From Chlamydiales bacterium (GTDB lineage Bacteria > Chlamydiota > Chlamydiia > Chlamydiales > SM23-39), in the NCBI GenBank assembly GCA_028278035.1, contig JANQFC010000027.1, positions 238,888 through 302,887 on the forward strand: a DNA stretch of 64,000 nucleotides, given 5' to 3'. The notes below the pieces were generated by a model. That model made no database searches. It saw only the letters and a list, made by a program, of their open reading frames with translations, and was not told where the DNA came from. Positions 54,545 to 64,000 of the stretch are shown piece by piece (positions within the stretch are counted from its first letter, which is position 1; the number at the start of each line of letters is the position of its first letter). Both the position numbers and the translations under genes were made by a program.

Positions 54545-55708
54545 CTAAAGCTTAACAGCAAAATCTTTCGTTAACTGTTCAAGTTCATTAGCTTTTGGCA
54601 CATATTGATGACTGATACTATCCAGCATTTGATATTTGAGATCTCTAAATACTTTTTCTATTTCTTCTATGCTTTTGCCGTTCCATCCATATGAGCCAAA
54701 AGCCAAACCTATTCTGTTTTGAGGATTCAGTCCTTGTAAATAACATAAAAAGCCAGCCACCGTCGGCAGTACTTTATTATTTAAGGTAGGTGAGCCAATG
54801 CATATATATTTAGAATCTATAACAGATGTCATAATATCAGAAATATGACAGGTTTTTAGATTTTTAAGCTCTACATGTATGTTTTTTTCTTCAAATGCTT
54901 TAAAAATTGAATAAGCCATTTTTTTAGTTGAGCCCCACATAGTGTCATAAATAATAACAGCCTTATTTTCTACTGCATTGTTCGCCCATTTTTTATAATA
55001 CTCTAAAATATCTTTGACATGATCTTTCCAGATAAGTCCATGACTTGGCGCAATCATATCAATGTCCAATTTAGACAATTCTTTAAAAGCTGTATTAACA
55101 GGGCCCCCTAAAGGTAGAATAATATTTGCATAATATTTCCTGGCCTCTTCCAAAACAATATCATAGCCTATTTCATTTTCAAACCTGTCAAAAGACGCTA
55201 TATGCTGACCAAAAGCATCATTAGGCAAAAGAAGTTTGTCTTCCATAACATAAGTAGCCATGGAATCAGGCCAATGCACCATTTGTGTTAATACAAAGTC
55301 TAAAGTTCGTTTTCCGATTTTTAAAGTTTCTCCCGTTTTTACAGTATGAAACTTCCAATTATCTGTATCAAAATGTTTTTTAAGATTTTTTTCACCTATT
55401 GGCGATGCTACTACCGTAGCATCTTTGCAGATTTTCATTATATCAGGCAACGATCCCGAATGATCCATTTCAGAATGATTTGAAATGACATAATCAATTT
55501 TCTCAGGATCAACAACCGATTTTATTCTCTGAAGCATTTCATCAAATAAAAAGTTTTTAACGGTATCTACCAAAGTAATCTTATCATCAATTATCAAATA
55601 AGCATTATAAGTAGATCCTCTTTGGGTATTGTAGCCGTGAAAATTTCTCAGATCCCAATCAATTACTCCAACCCAATATATTCCCTTTTTTATTTCTACC
55701 GCTTTCAC
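54545..55708 (-). CDS. Flavodiiron protein (A-type flavoprotein, O2/NO reductase)
   Basis: The 387-residue protein has an N-terminal metallo-beta-lactamase domain whose diiron ligands are present: H78, E80, D82, H83 in SNHSEMDHSG, then later H in MVHWPDS and PSHGLIW. A flavodoxin domain follows (IYDTMWGSTKKMAYSIF), binding FMN. It starts with GTG at 55708, since KAVEIKKGIYWVG is the normal family start. It reduces oxygen to water or NO to N2O and takes electrons from rubredoxin, encoded directly upstream; the rubredoxin stop TAG and this GTG overlap at one base. Oxygen scavenging is the likely task. Confidence 0.95.
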   Translation of the reverse strand: MKAVEIKKGIYWVGVIDWDLRNFHGYNTQRGSTYNAYLIIDDKITLVDTVKNFLFDEMLQRIKSVVDPEKIDYVISNHSEMDHSGSLPDIMKICKDATVVASPIGEKNLKKHFDTDNWKFHTVKTGETLKIGKRTLDFVLTQMVHWPDSMATYVMEDKLLLPNDAFGQHIASFDRFENEIGYDIVLEEARKYYANIILPLGGPVNTAFKELSKLDIDMIAPSHGLIWKDHVKDILEYYKKWANNAVENKAVIIYDTMWGSTKKMAYSIFKAFEEKNIHVELKNLKTCHISDIMTSVIDSKYICIGSPTLNNKVLPTVAGFLCYLQGLNPQNRIGLAFGSYGWNGKSIEEIEKVFRDLKYQMLDSISHQYVPKANELEQLTKDFAVKL

Positions 55709-55848
55709 TATTTTAACTCTTCAAATTGATCTTTACCAACGCCACATTCAGGACAAACCCAAGTATCTGGAAGATCTTGAAAAGAAATGTTATTATTTTC
55801 TTGAGGATCATAAACATATCCACATATTTTACAGACGTATTTTTGCAT
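55708..55848 (-). CDS. Rubredoxin
   Basis: This 46-residue frame has both iron-binding knuckles: [11 protein letters not shown] near residues 5-15 and [14 protein letters not shown] near 30-43, giving the four Cys that hold one Fe atom. DLPDTW before the second knuckle is typical. An AAGGAG ribosome-binding site lies in the 14-base gap after tpsA. Rubredoxin passes electrons to the flavodiiron protein encoded next, and the stop TAG overlaps that gene's GTG. A rubredoxin reductase is not in the window. The small size is why it can be missed. Confidence 0.95.
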   Translation of the reverse strand: MQKYVCKICGYVYDPQENNNISFQDLPDTWVCPECGVGKDQFEELK

Positions 55849-55862
55849 AAAGACTCCTTTTC

Positions 55863-58800
55863 TTATTTATTAATTTTATTTCTTTTTGGGCTATAATGTA
55901 AAGACCTAGGTCGTGTTTTAATACTTCGGTCTTTGATATTTAGTGGTTTAACCTTATAATTTTCCAAATCAAAACCTTTTTCATCCTGTTCAAATACAGC
56001 ATCGACCTTGTCCAATTGTCCTTTCATCACTATATTTTTATTTTTCACTGCAGTCTGCAGATTATTCCTCATGCGAACAGAACCGTCAGCAATATATATT
56101 TCTGATAACAACGGACTCATATTTGTTTTAGTATTCAATTTTTTAGAATAATTGTATGTAATAACAAAAGGCGACTGAGCTCTATAAACTACAGTTTTTT
56201 CATCATTTTTAGAAATATAAAGAGGTAAATTCAGCTTATCGAAATCGATTGAACTATCTGTTATTTTAATATTTGAATTTAATAAATTGGTAAACACAGG
56301 GCCACTTATATCATAAACCGGATCATTTTCAAACATGGGTATCTCTATAAAATCAGGCATTTGACTTGTCATATCAACGGGTTTTATATTTGGCAGAACA
56401 ACAGCCTGCATATTCGAAACGTGCCCTATGTTAGAAACACTACCCGCTAATACATTAGCTTCAATAGCATCTGTACATTTAGAAAAATCTAAAATATTCA
56501 TGTTATGCTTATCGTTTCCACCGTCTATAAAGCCGGTTATTTTTGAATCGTCTTGAAAAACAAATACATCGCTTAACTGACCACCAATTAAATTCTCAAT
56601 ATTTGAAAATGCAATATCCGATAACTTACCTGTATCTTCACCTGCAATTTGCCAAATATTATTTTTGTCCTTAGCTATTAACGTATCTTGAGCGCTTCCT
56701 CCGATAATGGTCTGAACATTATCAATTTTTCTAAGATCTATTGTCATCGAAGTATTTTGTTTTGAAAAATCTAATATATTACTCGATCCTTTTCCGTCGA
56801 TATTACCAGTAATGTATCCTTCATTTTCAAAAATAAAACAATCACTACCATCAAATCCGATTAAATTCTGAATATTTTCAAACTGTATCTTATGATTTAA
56901 ACGTCCTGCATTAATAGCTAAGATATTCCATGTATTATCATCTGTTTTTGCAAAAAGAGTGTTATCTCCTTTAAAACCATCTATCTTACCATCTAAATGA
57001 GCGTTCTTTTCTATTTCAAAAAAATCTGATTTTGCTCCGCTTGTAATATTCGAGATATTAGAAAAGGAAATATTTTCATTTAAAATACCTTTGTTTACAT
57101 CATCAATCTTCCAAATATTATCAATATCTTTTGCTATTAAAGTCGACTTTTCATTGCCAATTATGTTTTGTATATTGTCCATCATTTTAAGATCAATCGT
57201 TGCAGGTTTGTTAAAATAAGAATAATCAATAATATTATTAGTAGACCTTCCGTCAATAGTCCCTTCAATTTTTGCATTTTCTAAAAATGTAAAAATATCT
57301 TTTTTCATGCCTCCGTATAAATTATGGATATTTGCAAAGTGTAAAATATTTTCAATATATCCCTCGTTCTCGCCTATTATACACCATGTATTATCTATAT
57401 CTGGAGCAAATAGATAATTATAACCTTTGCTTCCATCAATAAATCCTATTGATCCATTTTGCTCTACCAGAAATTTATCAGTAAAGTCCGAGCCTATTAA
57501 AACATCAATATCCTTAAATTTAATATTGCCTAGATACCCCTCGTTTGCGCCTGTTATTTTCCAAATGTTCTGAGCCTCAGGGCCGATAAGGGTATCTTGA
57601 TTTTTTCCACCTATAATCTCTTTTATGTTCAATATCTTATGTAGATCTATCGTTATGGGATTTGTATAAGCAGAAAAATCGACTTTATTATATCCGCTCT
57701 TACCGTTTATTATCCCGTTTACTTCAGCAAAATTAGAAAATATAAATTCATCTGCATAATCAGAGCCTATGAGATTTTGAATGTTATTAAAATTTATACT
57801 ACCTTCAATAAACCCTCTGTTTAAACCTGTAATATGCCAAACGTTATCTTTAGCTGCAGAATAAAGAGTATTGGTCCCTCCCTGGGCATCTGCAATCCCA
57901 TCTAAAAAAGCCTCTTTCTGCAGAATGAATATATCATCGCTATACAACGATCCCTTTAAGTTCTGGATATTTTGAAACTGAATTTCATTATTGACAATAC
58001 CCTGATTTCGATTAGTTATTTCAAAGATATTGGCTAGGTCCTTTGCAATTAATGTATTATTTTTAGAACTGCCGTCAATCAAACAGCTTTGAGAACAGTC
58101 TATATAAAATAAATCACTATTTTTTCCGCCTTGAATATTTAATGTTTTTGCCTTAATCGTTTTCTTTAATACTAACCTGCCGTCATCATTCATTCCGACA
58201 TCAATATTTACATTTTCTTTTGCTTCAACTTTTCCGAAACAAAAAAATGAATTACTGCATTCGAAATCAATATTTTGATCTGAATATATATGCGTATCAG
58301 AGGAAATATAAACAGCTGGTGCTTTAGCCTCATAAGCTGTAATACTAATATTAGAATTATTACCTATCAAAGCGGCATCAGCAAAATATATGCCGCTCGA
58401 ATTAGTTCCAGACCCTTTAGCATGCACTTGCAGTTCTGAGTTGTCTAAGTAGATCTGAGCCCTGTTATCTAGATATATTCCATGGTTATTTTCCTGAGAG
58501 GCATTACTGATACCATCTAAATACACTGCACCGTTTTTTGAAATAATATGCGCTCCATCTAAAAATATTGCACTGTTATCATTGTCTGCTTTCTTGGTTT
58601 TTCCTATCAGTTTGATCAAACCGGCTTTACTCTCGTCTGAAGCCTCAATAATACCCTGTAAGTGAAGGCCATAATTATTATTATCAATATTACCGCTGCA
58701 TCCTTCCAGAACTATATCAGCTGATTTGGTCGCAATCTTAGCATGATCCTCCAAAACCATCCCCGAAAAATAACCTTCACATCCTGTTGTTTTAAAATCT

Positions 58801-60212
58801 ATAGCAACAAATTCCTGATCAGATGTGTTTGTTATTTGAGCATTTTCCTTTATAATAATATTCTTATTGGCTCTAAGGGCAAATGTCGTATCCTCTTCCC
58901 AATATATATTTACATCTGAATTTATCGTAATAGTCTCATCATCATTTAAGTTACTGTCCACCGTAGAAATTTCAATATTGGCTTTTTTTAACTGTTCATT
59001 AATATAACTATCACTAAAGCAGGTAATAGAGCACTCTTCATCATCTGAATGCTTTATTAATACACTGCCCGGATCAAAAGCTAATAAACCAATGTTTCCG
59101 TTTACAGACCGGAGATCAACCAAACCTTCAAAAATGATTTTATCTTCTGATGATATTTCAACAAAACCACCATTTCCATTTTGCAGGGACTGACAAGAAA
59201 TATTACCTTTAAAAACCGTCTGGTCATCAGACCAGACTATTACCTTTCCGCCATTTCCTGTATAAGAATCAGCATAAATATTCGCATCTTCATGAATATA
59301 TACATGTTTAGCTGTTTGGCCTAAAGTTTTGCCGATAAATATACTTCCAGCATCAGCTTCAGATGATACACTTATATTAGATGTATTTTCAATATGAATA
59401 TGATCTGCAATAATATGTATTTCATCAGATGTAATTCTGCCGGATTGAGATATAACGCCTTCTTTAGCTGATAAAATTACTTTGCCGTCTTTTAAATATA
59501 CGCCTTTTGTATCAATGATCCCATCCTGATTGATGGCAAGAGAATATATATTGCCGCCAGCAGCCTCTACTAAAACCTTTGCAGCTGAAATTTTACCTTC
59601 ATTGGACACCCAACCTTCTCCAGACTTTAATACAGCCGCCTTAGATGTTTTTTCCATTAATAAAACATCTGAAGCTCCTATTAAATTTACAGATTTATCC
59701 GACTTAATACTGCCTTTATTTTCAATGTCTTGAGCAATAATAAATATATCGTCACGGCTATTGATTGTTCCATGGTTTTCAATTTTCGAAAAATTTTTAG
59801 AAGTAAAGTGCAGATCATCCCCATTTAAAAACTCATCATTAGACACATCTAAGGTTGATGCTACAAATTTATTAGTATTTAAAACAGCATTTTTACCCAC
59901 TATGATACCGTTTGGATTTACCAAAAATACTTTCCCATTAGAATTTAACTGGCCATAAATAAGAGATGGGTTAGAAGTTACTACCTTATTTAAAATAGCA
60001 GCATTATTACTAGGCAGTATAAAATTAAATATCTCATCGGCTTTTATAGAAAAATCATCCCAATTTAAAATAGCCTTGTCTGTTTTTTGCAATATATTTA
60101 AAAGATCTTTTTTATTATCTACTATTACTTTTCCGGATACTACCTTGGGACTGTGCTTTGCATACAAATTGAAAGAAAGAAAAATAACCAACAAATATAT
60201 TATTTTTTTCAT
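55863..60212 (-). CDS. TpsA-type exoprotein (filamentous hemagglutinin-like adhesin)
   Basis: The start at 60212 ([18 protein letters not shown]) gives a clear signal peptide and 1449 residues; the longer start at 60242 would precede it. Residues 20-190 form the TPS secretion domain: [15 protein letters not shown], then [23 protein letters not shown] (NPNG motif) and [14 protein letters not shown] beta-helical region with many Asn/Gly strands follows. Residues about 717-1237 hold seven repeats of about 60 residues, with 31-residue spacers after units 2, 4 and 6. The C-terminus is basic. It is exported by TpsB, encoded just upstream (TGATG overlap), and most likely acts as a surface or secreted adhesin. 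Confidence 0.88.
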   Translation of the reverse strand: MKKIIYLLVIFLSFNLYAKHSPKVVSGKVIVDNKKDLLNILQKTDKAILNWDDFSIKADEIFNFILPSNNAAILNKVVTSNPSLIYGQLNSNGKVFLVNPNGIIVGKNAVLNTNKFVASTLDVSNDEFLNGDDLHFTSKNFSKIENHGTINSRDDIFIIAQDIENKGSIKSDKSVNLIGASDVLLMEKTSKAAVLKSGEGWVSNEGKISAAKVLVEAAGGNIYSLAINQDGIIDTKGVYLKDGKVILSAKEGVISQSGRITSDEIHIIADHIHIENTSNISVSSEADAGSIFIGKTLGQTAKHVYIHEDANIYADSYTGNGGKVIVWSDDQTVFKGNISCQSLQNGNGGFVEISSEDKIIFEGLVDLRSVNGNIGLLAFDPGSVLIKHSDDEECSITCFSDSYINEQLKKANIEISTVDSNLNDDETITINSDVNIYWEEDTTFALRANKNIIIKENAQITNTSDQEFVAIDFKTTGCEGYFSGMVLEDHAKIATKSADIVLEGCSGNIDNNNYGLHLQGIIEASDESKAGLIKLIGKTKKADNDNSAIFLDGAHIISKNGAVYLDGISNASQENNHGIYLDNRAQIYLDNSELQVHAKGSGTNSSGIYFADAALIGNNSNISITAYEAKAPAVYISSDTHIYSDQNIDFECSNSFFCFGKVEAKENVNIDVGMNDDGRLVLKKTIKAKTLNIQGGKNSDLFYIDCSQSCLIDGSSKNNTLIAKDLANIFEITNRNQGIVNNEIQFQNIQNLKGSLYSDDIFILQKEAFLDGIADAQGGTNTLYSAAKDNVWHITGLNRGFIEGSINFNNIQNLIGSDYADEFIFSNFAEVNGIINGKSGYNKVDFSAYTNPITIDLHKILNIKEIIGGKNQDTLIGPEAQNIWKITGANEGYLGNIKFKDIDVLIGSDFTDKFLVEQNGSIGFIDGSKGYNYLFAPDIDNTWCIIGENEGYIENILHFANIHNLYGGMKKDIFTFLENAKIEGTIDGRSTNNIIDYSYFNKPATIDLKMMDNIQNIIGNEKSTLIAKDIDNIWKIDDVNKGILNENISFSNISNITSGAKSDFFEIEKNAHLDGKIDGFKGDNTLFAKTDDNTWNILAINAGRLNHKIQFENIQNLIGFDGSDCFIFENEGYITGNIDGKGSSNILDFSKQNTSMTIDLRKIDNVQTIIGGSAQDTLIAKDKNNIWQIAGEDTGKLSDIAFSNIENLIGGQLSDVFVFQDDSKITGFIDGGNDKHNMNILDFSKCTDAIEANVLAGSVSNIGHVSNMQAVVLPNIKPVDMTSQMPDFIEIPMFENDPVYDISGPVFTNLLNSNIKITDSSIDFDKLNLPLYISKNDEKTVVYRAQSPFVITYNYSKKLNTKTNMSPLLSEIYIADGSVRMRNNLQTAVKNKNIVMKGQLDKVDAVFEQDEKGFDLENYKVKPLNIKDRSIKTRPRSLHYSPKRNKINK

Positions 60213-61816
60213 CAATATGACCCCACTAAACTTATATGCCATTTGGACTCTCTTGCATTTCCGGGAATTTTTTTCAATTGGTACCCATAATCGATTTTTG
60301 CATTAAAATAAGTGCTCATAGAAAAACGAAGACCAGGGCCAATGGATAAAAGATAAGTATTGTTTTTATCTAAAATCCCTTCATCTAAATTATTGCCCCA
60401 ACCAAAATCCATAAAAGCTAAAAACTGCAAAGTATTATTAAGGGATTTTTTCCCAAAATAAATAGAAGGACATCTGATTTCATTTTTCATTAATATTCCG
60501 TTATCAGACTCAATTTGGTTCTCTTCATATCCCCTTACAGTTAAATATCCCCCCAATGACAACTGCTCACTCAAAAGAAGCTTACCAGATGCAAGCTGTC
60601 CTAAAAAATTAAAAATCCACGAAAATCCTTTAGGAATTTTTGTAATTCTTTCCAGCTCGAACTGCCCATAAACATAATTAGCTTTAGCTCCGCTTCTGGC
60701 TATATTAAAATCTTTGGTCTTATTATTTTCTGTCATTCTTCCGGGACTTAAATATAAATTGATCTCATAAGAAGTCCCGCCGTACGAATCTTCTAATATT
60801 CCCTGATATTTAAGCAAGAACTGAGAAATATCGAAATGATTATCAAAAATCAAGTTATCAGCAAACACCAAGAAGTTATTCGTGCTTTTAAAATCATAAC
60901 CAATAATAAAATCATGGCTTAAGCTTTTATATATCGGAAGAGGTATTTCATAACGAGCCCCCAAAAACCAGCCTTTTCCTTTTAAATTCTCTAACTCATC
61001 TGCTTCAGGCTGCGCTTCGGAATAGCTTGCTAATGCCTTAAAAAGATTTTTCCAGGGCAGAGGAACTATATAATTTCCTGCAACCGCCCACCAATCGCTG
61101 GGTTTTGCCGCAAATGATGTTTGAAAATTTAATTGCTGTTCCAATCCAAATAGATTCCCCACATTAAAACCGCCTAAAAACCTGGAGTCGCCAGCTATCA
61201 TATTATCTGTGCTTTCATAACCGGCATATACCCTAAAAGGCAATCTATCTTCAACATCTAAGATAATATTAGTTTTATTTAAAGTTTCACCTTCTGAATA
61301 AATAACATTTACATTTCTAAAAGGATTGTCATTCAACCATTCCAGATCCATTAAAATTTTATTGGTCTTAATAACTTCATTTTCTTTAATGCTAATCTGT
61401 TTTTTAATATTTCTATCAGAAAAATACTTGGCTCCATTTACTTGCACTTTTCCAAGTCTTGCTATATTTACAACAAAATGAACTCTACCCATTGTGATAT
61501 CCTGACCGGCTGGTATTCTAACGCCGACTAGAGGATACCCCTCTTTTCTAAAATAATTGATGATAAAAAATTTGATATTTTGAAGAGTGTTTAAAGAAAC
61601 AGGCTTATCTAAATACTTTGACAGTTCTTTTTTGAATTTTTCCTCTTTGGGAATATGAACATCTTGTACAATTATTCTTTCATTTAAAACATGGATTAAA
61701 TTCTGATGACTTTCCTGAATAATAATTGCATTTAATTTTTCAACTAATATCTGTTCATTATCGGCATATAAAAAAGAAACAAAACATAAGAAAAAAAATA
61801 TTAATTTTTTAATCAT
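60212..61816 (-). CDS. TpsB-type outer-membrane transporter (two-partner secretion)
   Basis: The 534-residue precursor has a signal peptide (to about SFLYA), two POTRA domains (about 50-115 and 125-190; RLGKVQVNGAKYFSDRNI marks the second) and a 16-strand Omp85-type barrel with the conserved SLGGYLTVRGYEEN (VRGY, L6 loop). The last strand ends in WHISLVGSY. It recognises the TPS domain of TpsA in the periplasm and moves it across the outer membrane. tpsA begins at its stop codon (TGATG), so the pair is translationally coupled. BamA at 25484 is its likely assembly factor. Confidence 0.9.
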   Translation of the reverse strand: MIKKLIFFFLCFVSFLYADNEQILVEKLNAIIIQESHQNLIHVLNERIIVQDVHIPKEEKFKKELSKYLDKPVSLNTLQNIKFFIINYFRKEGYPLVGVRIPAGQDITMGRVHFVVNIARLGKVQVNGAKYFSDRNIKKQISIKENEVIKTNKILMDLEWLNDNPFRNVNVIYSEGETLNKTNIILDVEDRLPFRVYAGYESTDNMIAGDSRFLGGFNVGNLFGLEQQLNFQTSFAAKPSDWWAVAGNYIVPLPWKNLFKALASYSEAQPEADELENLKGKGWFLGARYEIPLPIYKSLSHDFIIGYDFKSTNNFLVFADNLIFDNHFDISQFLLKYQGILEDSYGGTSYEINLYLSPGRMTENNKTKDFNIARSGAKANYVYGQFELERITKIPKGFSWIFNFLGQLASGKLLLSEQLSLGGYLTVRGYEENQIESDNGILMKNEIRCPSIYFGKKSLNNTLQFLAFMDFGWGNNLDEGILDKNNTYLLSIGPGLRFSMSTYFNAKIDYGYQLKKIPGNARESKWHISLVGSY

Positions 61817-61937
61817 ACAACTTATATCAAACTATCCCTTATTTTGTGATCATAACGAAATTATATTTTTTTTTAATTAAAAACTTCTCAAGAATTAAAA
61901 AATCAGATAAAAATTTTTATAAAACATTAGGAAAATC

Positions 61938-62939
61938 ATGAAAAAAAATATTATTTTTATCGTAACTGTCTTTTTTTGTTTTTGCGCAACTTACTTTTAT
62001 TCTCTTTCCAAAACAAAAAATGATACTATCTATTTTTTTTCAGGAAATTTTAAAAAGTTATTTCATGAAAATAACAATGGCTTTTTCAATTTGGCGCATG
62101 AAATTGAAAAACATGGCTATAAAGTAAAAGAGACCAGGTCGTTGAGAAAAATAAAAAACGCAAAATACGTAGTTGTCTTTGATATTTTTAATAAAAAATT
62201 AAACAGAATAAAAAGACTTCCTTCAAATAAATTAATTTTGTTTACCTGGGAGCCTGAAGTAGTTATTCCTGAAAATTACAACCCAAAAAATCACAGATAT
62301 TTTTCGAAAATATTCACTACCTATGATGACTTTATTGACAACAAAAAATATTTTAAGTTGCACTATCCAAACTTATATCAAATGAAAACAAATGTGCCTT
62401 CTTTCGAAGACAAAAAGCTTTGTTGTCTAATAAGCGCCAATAAAACTTCTAATGCAGAAAACGAGCTTTATTCAGAAAGAATTAATGCAATTAAATTTTT
62501 CGAAGAATTTGGTTATTATGATTTTGATCTATATGGTAAGGGATGGAACAAAGAGGAATATCCATCATACAAAGGCACTCCTGATGATAAATCTATAATT
62601 TCAAATTACAAATTTTCAATTTGCTATGAAAACACTAAAAATGTCAATGGATACATAACAGAAAAAATATTTGATTCATTTAAAGAAGGCTGCGTTCCTG
62701 TTTATTTAGGAGCAGAAAATATTACAGATTATATACCATCTGATTGTTTTATAGATAAAAGAGACTTTAAAACTTATAACGAACTGTATATTTTTCTAAA
62801 AATGATGTCTGAAAAAAAATATCAAGCATATTTAGATAACATTAAAACTTTCATTTCCAGCAAACAAGCACAACCTTTCAGCGAAGAAAATCTCATTGCC
62901 ACTTTTAAACAAGCACTAGAGCTAAAGGATGATTTATGA
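61938..62939 (+). CDS. Glycosyltransferase family 10 (fucosyltransferase-like)
   Basis: The 333-residue protein has an N-terminal hydrophobic segment (about 5-22), a variable acceptor-binding half and a C-terminal donor domain with the GT10 signature: YKFSICYENTKN, then GYITEKIFDSFKEGCVPVYLG and DCFID. The Glu/Asn in YEN and the Lys in TEK are those used to bind GDP-fucose. GT10 enzymes add alpha-1,3/1,4-fucose to glycans; in bacteria they can build host-like antigens. The substrate is not known. It overlaps the nuclease gene by 4 bases. Confidence 0.85.
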   Translation: MKKNIIFIVTVFFCFCATYFYSLSKTKNDTIYFFSGNFKKLFHENNNGFFNLAHEIEKHGYKVKETRSLRKIKNAKYVVVFDIFNKKLNRIKRLPSNKLILFTWEPEVVIPENYNPKNHRYFSKIFTTYDDFIDNKKYFKLHYPNLYQMKTNVPSFEDKKLCCLISANKTSNAENELYSERINAIKFFEEFGYYDFDLYGKGWNKEEYPSYKGTPDDKSIISNYKFSICYENTKNVNGYITEKIFDSFKEGCVPVYLGAENITDYIPSDCFIDKRDFKTYNELYIFLKMMSEKKYQAYLDNIKTFISSKQAQPFSEENLIATFKQALELKDDL

Positions 62940-63358
62940 AAAAATACATTTTACTGTTACTAATTGCTGCAAATAGCTGTTTATTTGCCAAACAAAAAAC
63001 ATACGGCTCTTTAAAAGCCTCTAGGCTAGTTTCTGTATATGACGGTGATACCTTTAACGTAGATATTGATGAATACCCTAATCTTATCGGCAAAAATATT
63101 CCTATTAGAATTGCAGGGGTCGATACACCTGAGATAAAATCGGTTGAAATACCTTTGAAAATAAAAGCTCTGCAAGCAAAAGAATTTACAAAAAACATTT
63201 TAGAAAATGCAAAAGTTATTGAACTAAAGAATATGAGAAGAGGTAAATATTTCAGAATAGTAGCTGACGTAATTGTAGACGGGCAAAACATAGCCGATCT
63301 GCTTTTAACCCAGGGACATGCCAAACCATATTACGGCAGAAAAAAAACACAGTGGTAA
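62936..63358 (+). CDS. Secreted thermonuclease-like (SNase) protein
   Basis: A signal peptide covers the first 19 residues (IAANSCLFAK). The SNase fold follows: VSVYDGDTFNVDI, then IPIRIAGVDTPEIKS carrying the first catalytic Arg and the Glu, and RRGKYFRIVADVIVDG carrying the second Arg, and QGHAKPYYG at the end. These residues match the R-E-R set of staphylococcal nuclease, so it likely cuts DNA/RNA outside the cytoplasm, using Ca2+. Nutrient recovery or host-DNA attack are inferences. It is coupled to the GT10 gene by a 4-base overlap. Confidence 0.88.
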   Translation: MKKYILLLLIAANSCLFAKQKTYGSLKASRLVSVYDGDTFNVDIDEYPNLIGKNIPIRIAGVDTPEIKSVEIPLKIKALQAKEFTKNILENAKVIELKNMRRGKYFRIVADVIVDGQNIADLLLTQGHAKPYYGRKKTQW

Positions 63359-63433
63359 TTAAAATTATTTTAATACCTTGCTCTAATTAATAATCAATAA
63401 ACCTCTTAAATATTCTCTAAAATTAATTATTAA

Positions 63434-63708
63434 ATAATAACTAAGGAAATAAATATAAATACTAGAAATGATTTAAATCGAACTGCCTTGCATCTAGCTA
63501 CTTGGCACGGTAATAGAGGAATAATTGAGCTTTTGTTAGATCGAGGGGCTCAAGTTACTTTATAGCAGTTATTAGGAGTTATTCTTCAGTAAGGCCATTA
63601 CTTATAATGGCTTATTTAAAACAAAATGCAAAGATATTAAAGGCTTTAGGTATTGCTGTATTATCAATTGCTCTATACTATAGTGTGTCTACAACTGCTC
63701 ACGAATAA
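63434..63708 (+). pseudogene. Ankyrin-repeat gene remnant, frameshifted
   Basis: Frame one (63434-63565) has no start codon but reads NDLNRTALHLATWHGNRGIIELLLDRG, one complete ankyrin unit, ending at TAG (63563). In another frame the sequence continues without a stop from about 63559 through IAVIRSYSSVRPLLIMAYLKQ to a hydrophobic segment (ALGIAVLSIALYYS) and TAA at 63706. I read this as the end of an ankyrin protein with a membrane tail, hit by a frameshift and by loss of the 5' part. The small frame 63607-63708 (33 residues) is probably not a separate gene. This covers most of the 474-base gap after the nuclease gene. Confidence 0.65.
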
Positions 63709-63832
63709 AGCTGATTGGGCGGCTCTGCTACTATAGGGAGTAAAGATTATTTTTATTCGGCTTACTGTAGTAGCTGGTAGGTAGGTTTTGAAAAATTAAT
63801 TTTTTATTAAATAATAAATAAGGATAAAATTT

Positions 63833-64000
63833 ATGGCTATAATACCAAAATTATCAACATATGCATGTCATGCTATAAGCTTAAAAGAGTGCGAAAGATT
63901 AGAAAGATGGATAAGTCCAAAAGAGTATGAAAGATTATTAAAAGAAAGCCATTCAAGATTACCTAAATTGCTTGATTTAGCTCAATTAGCATTTAATGTA
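63833..64000 (+). CDS. Partial unknown protein (runs off the right edge)
   Basis: A frame opens at ATG 63833, six bases after AAGGA, and continues open for 56 codons to the window end. The visible part is helical and basic/acidic with CERLERWISPKEYERLLKE, with no signal peptide and no family that I recognise. Ankyrin remnants just upstream hint that it may be another member of the ankyrin class, but no repeat is visible yet. Confidence 0.55.
   Translation, partial: MAIIPKLSTYACHAISLKECERLERWISPKEYERLLKESHSRLPKLLDLAQLAFNV

Noticed and set aside
59530..60306. Several plus-strand frames of 60-76 codons
   Set aside because: All are shadows of tpsA and tpsB and lack start signals or motifs.
63607..63708. 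Independent 33-residue membrane peptide
   Set aside because: The frame extends upstream without a stop into the ankyrin remnant, so it is more likely its former tail.
63725..63770. Hairpin with GCTACTA/TAGTAGC arms, checked as a possible tRNA
   Set aside because: No T-loop, anticodon arm or acceptor ending is present.

Overview
The window reads as one continuous stretch of a compact, strongly AT-rich bacterial chromosome. I assign it by inference to a host-dependent Gram-negative lineage, most likely Candidatus Dependentiae (TM6/Babeliales type). The cell is diderm: BamA, a Skp-like chaperone, LpxD, an MsbA-like exporter, a heptosyltransferase, Lgt and an outer-membrane barrel are all present. 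Beside this envelope set are ankyrin-repeat genes, an NTT/Npt1-like transporter, a eukaryote-like PPP phosphatase and several unknown membrane proteins. No amino-acid biosynthesis genes, tRNA, rRNA, CRISPR array or insertion sequence was seen. The phylum cannot be proven without a marker-gene tree.

Layout. 1-2,033 (minus): dcd, an FtsB/DivIC-like gene and a CorC/CNNM gene cut by the window edge. 2,142-5,087: ruvB and a SpoIID-like gene, then the SRP RNA, whose 3' arm lies antisense to the end of mazG. 5,283-8,156: a 957-residue unknown protein with a palindromic promoter region. 8,185-13,443 (minus): a 41-residue lipoprotein, heptosyltransferase, RluA-type synthase, pepA, ssb and lgt. 13,466-20,552: rlmH, a YacL-like PIN/TRAM protein, acpS, an outer-membrane barrel, trxB, and a transporter/HEAT protein with a separate cyclic-nucleotide-binding protein. 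20,581-21,539: an ankyrin gene broken by a 14-base tandem duplication. 21,697-24,641 (minus): fabH-fabD-fabG-acpP. 24,825-30,488: recR, then bamA-skp-lpxD and a CorA-like transporter. 30,414-33,426: a possible small lipoprotein, a DnaQ-like exonuclease, an NAD-dependent SDR and a decaying unknown gene. 33,465-37,634 (minus): L,D-transpeptidase, accA, an MsbA-like exporter with an EF-hand-like loop, and a 92-residue protein. 37,858-43,761 (minus): a TPR protein with a C-terminal anchor, an unknown protein, HU/IHF, tyrS, an unknown, rpiA and HPr. 43,906-47,032: an unknown membrane protein and CIRCE-controlled groES-groEL. 47,077-53,695: two divergent AsmA-like paralogues, a small GGQ release factor, a NifX-like protein, a PPP phosphatase, a secreted small protein and a Ca2+-type P-ATPase. 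53,876-61,816: a secreted unknown, then (minus) tpsB-tpsA-rubredoxin-flavodiiron protein. 61,938-64,000: a GT10 fucosyltransferase-like enzyme, a secreted nuclease, an ankyrin pseudogene and a truncated ORF.

How the parts fit. Much of the window makes an outer envelope (fatty acids, lipid A, core sugar, lipoprotein and barrel assembly, peptidoglycan cross-linking). The rest is core housekeeping plus an accessory layer aimed at the surroundings or a host: the two-partner secretion adhesin, ankyrin proteins, PPP phosphatase, fucosyltransferase and nucleotide-type transporter. Three loci show fresh gene decay (20.75 kb, 33.2 kb, 63.5 kb). The most noteworthy points are the two-partner secretion operon fused to a rubredoxin/flavodiiron pair, the alternating repeat plan of its exoprotein, the SRP RNA/mazG overlap, and the small genes missed by simple ORF length cut-offs.
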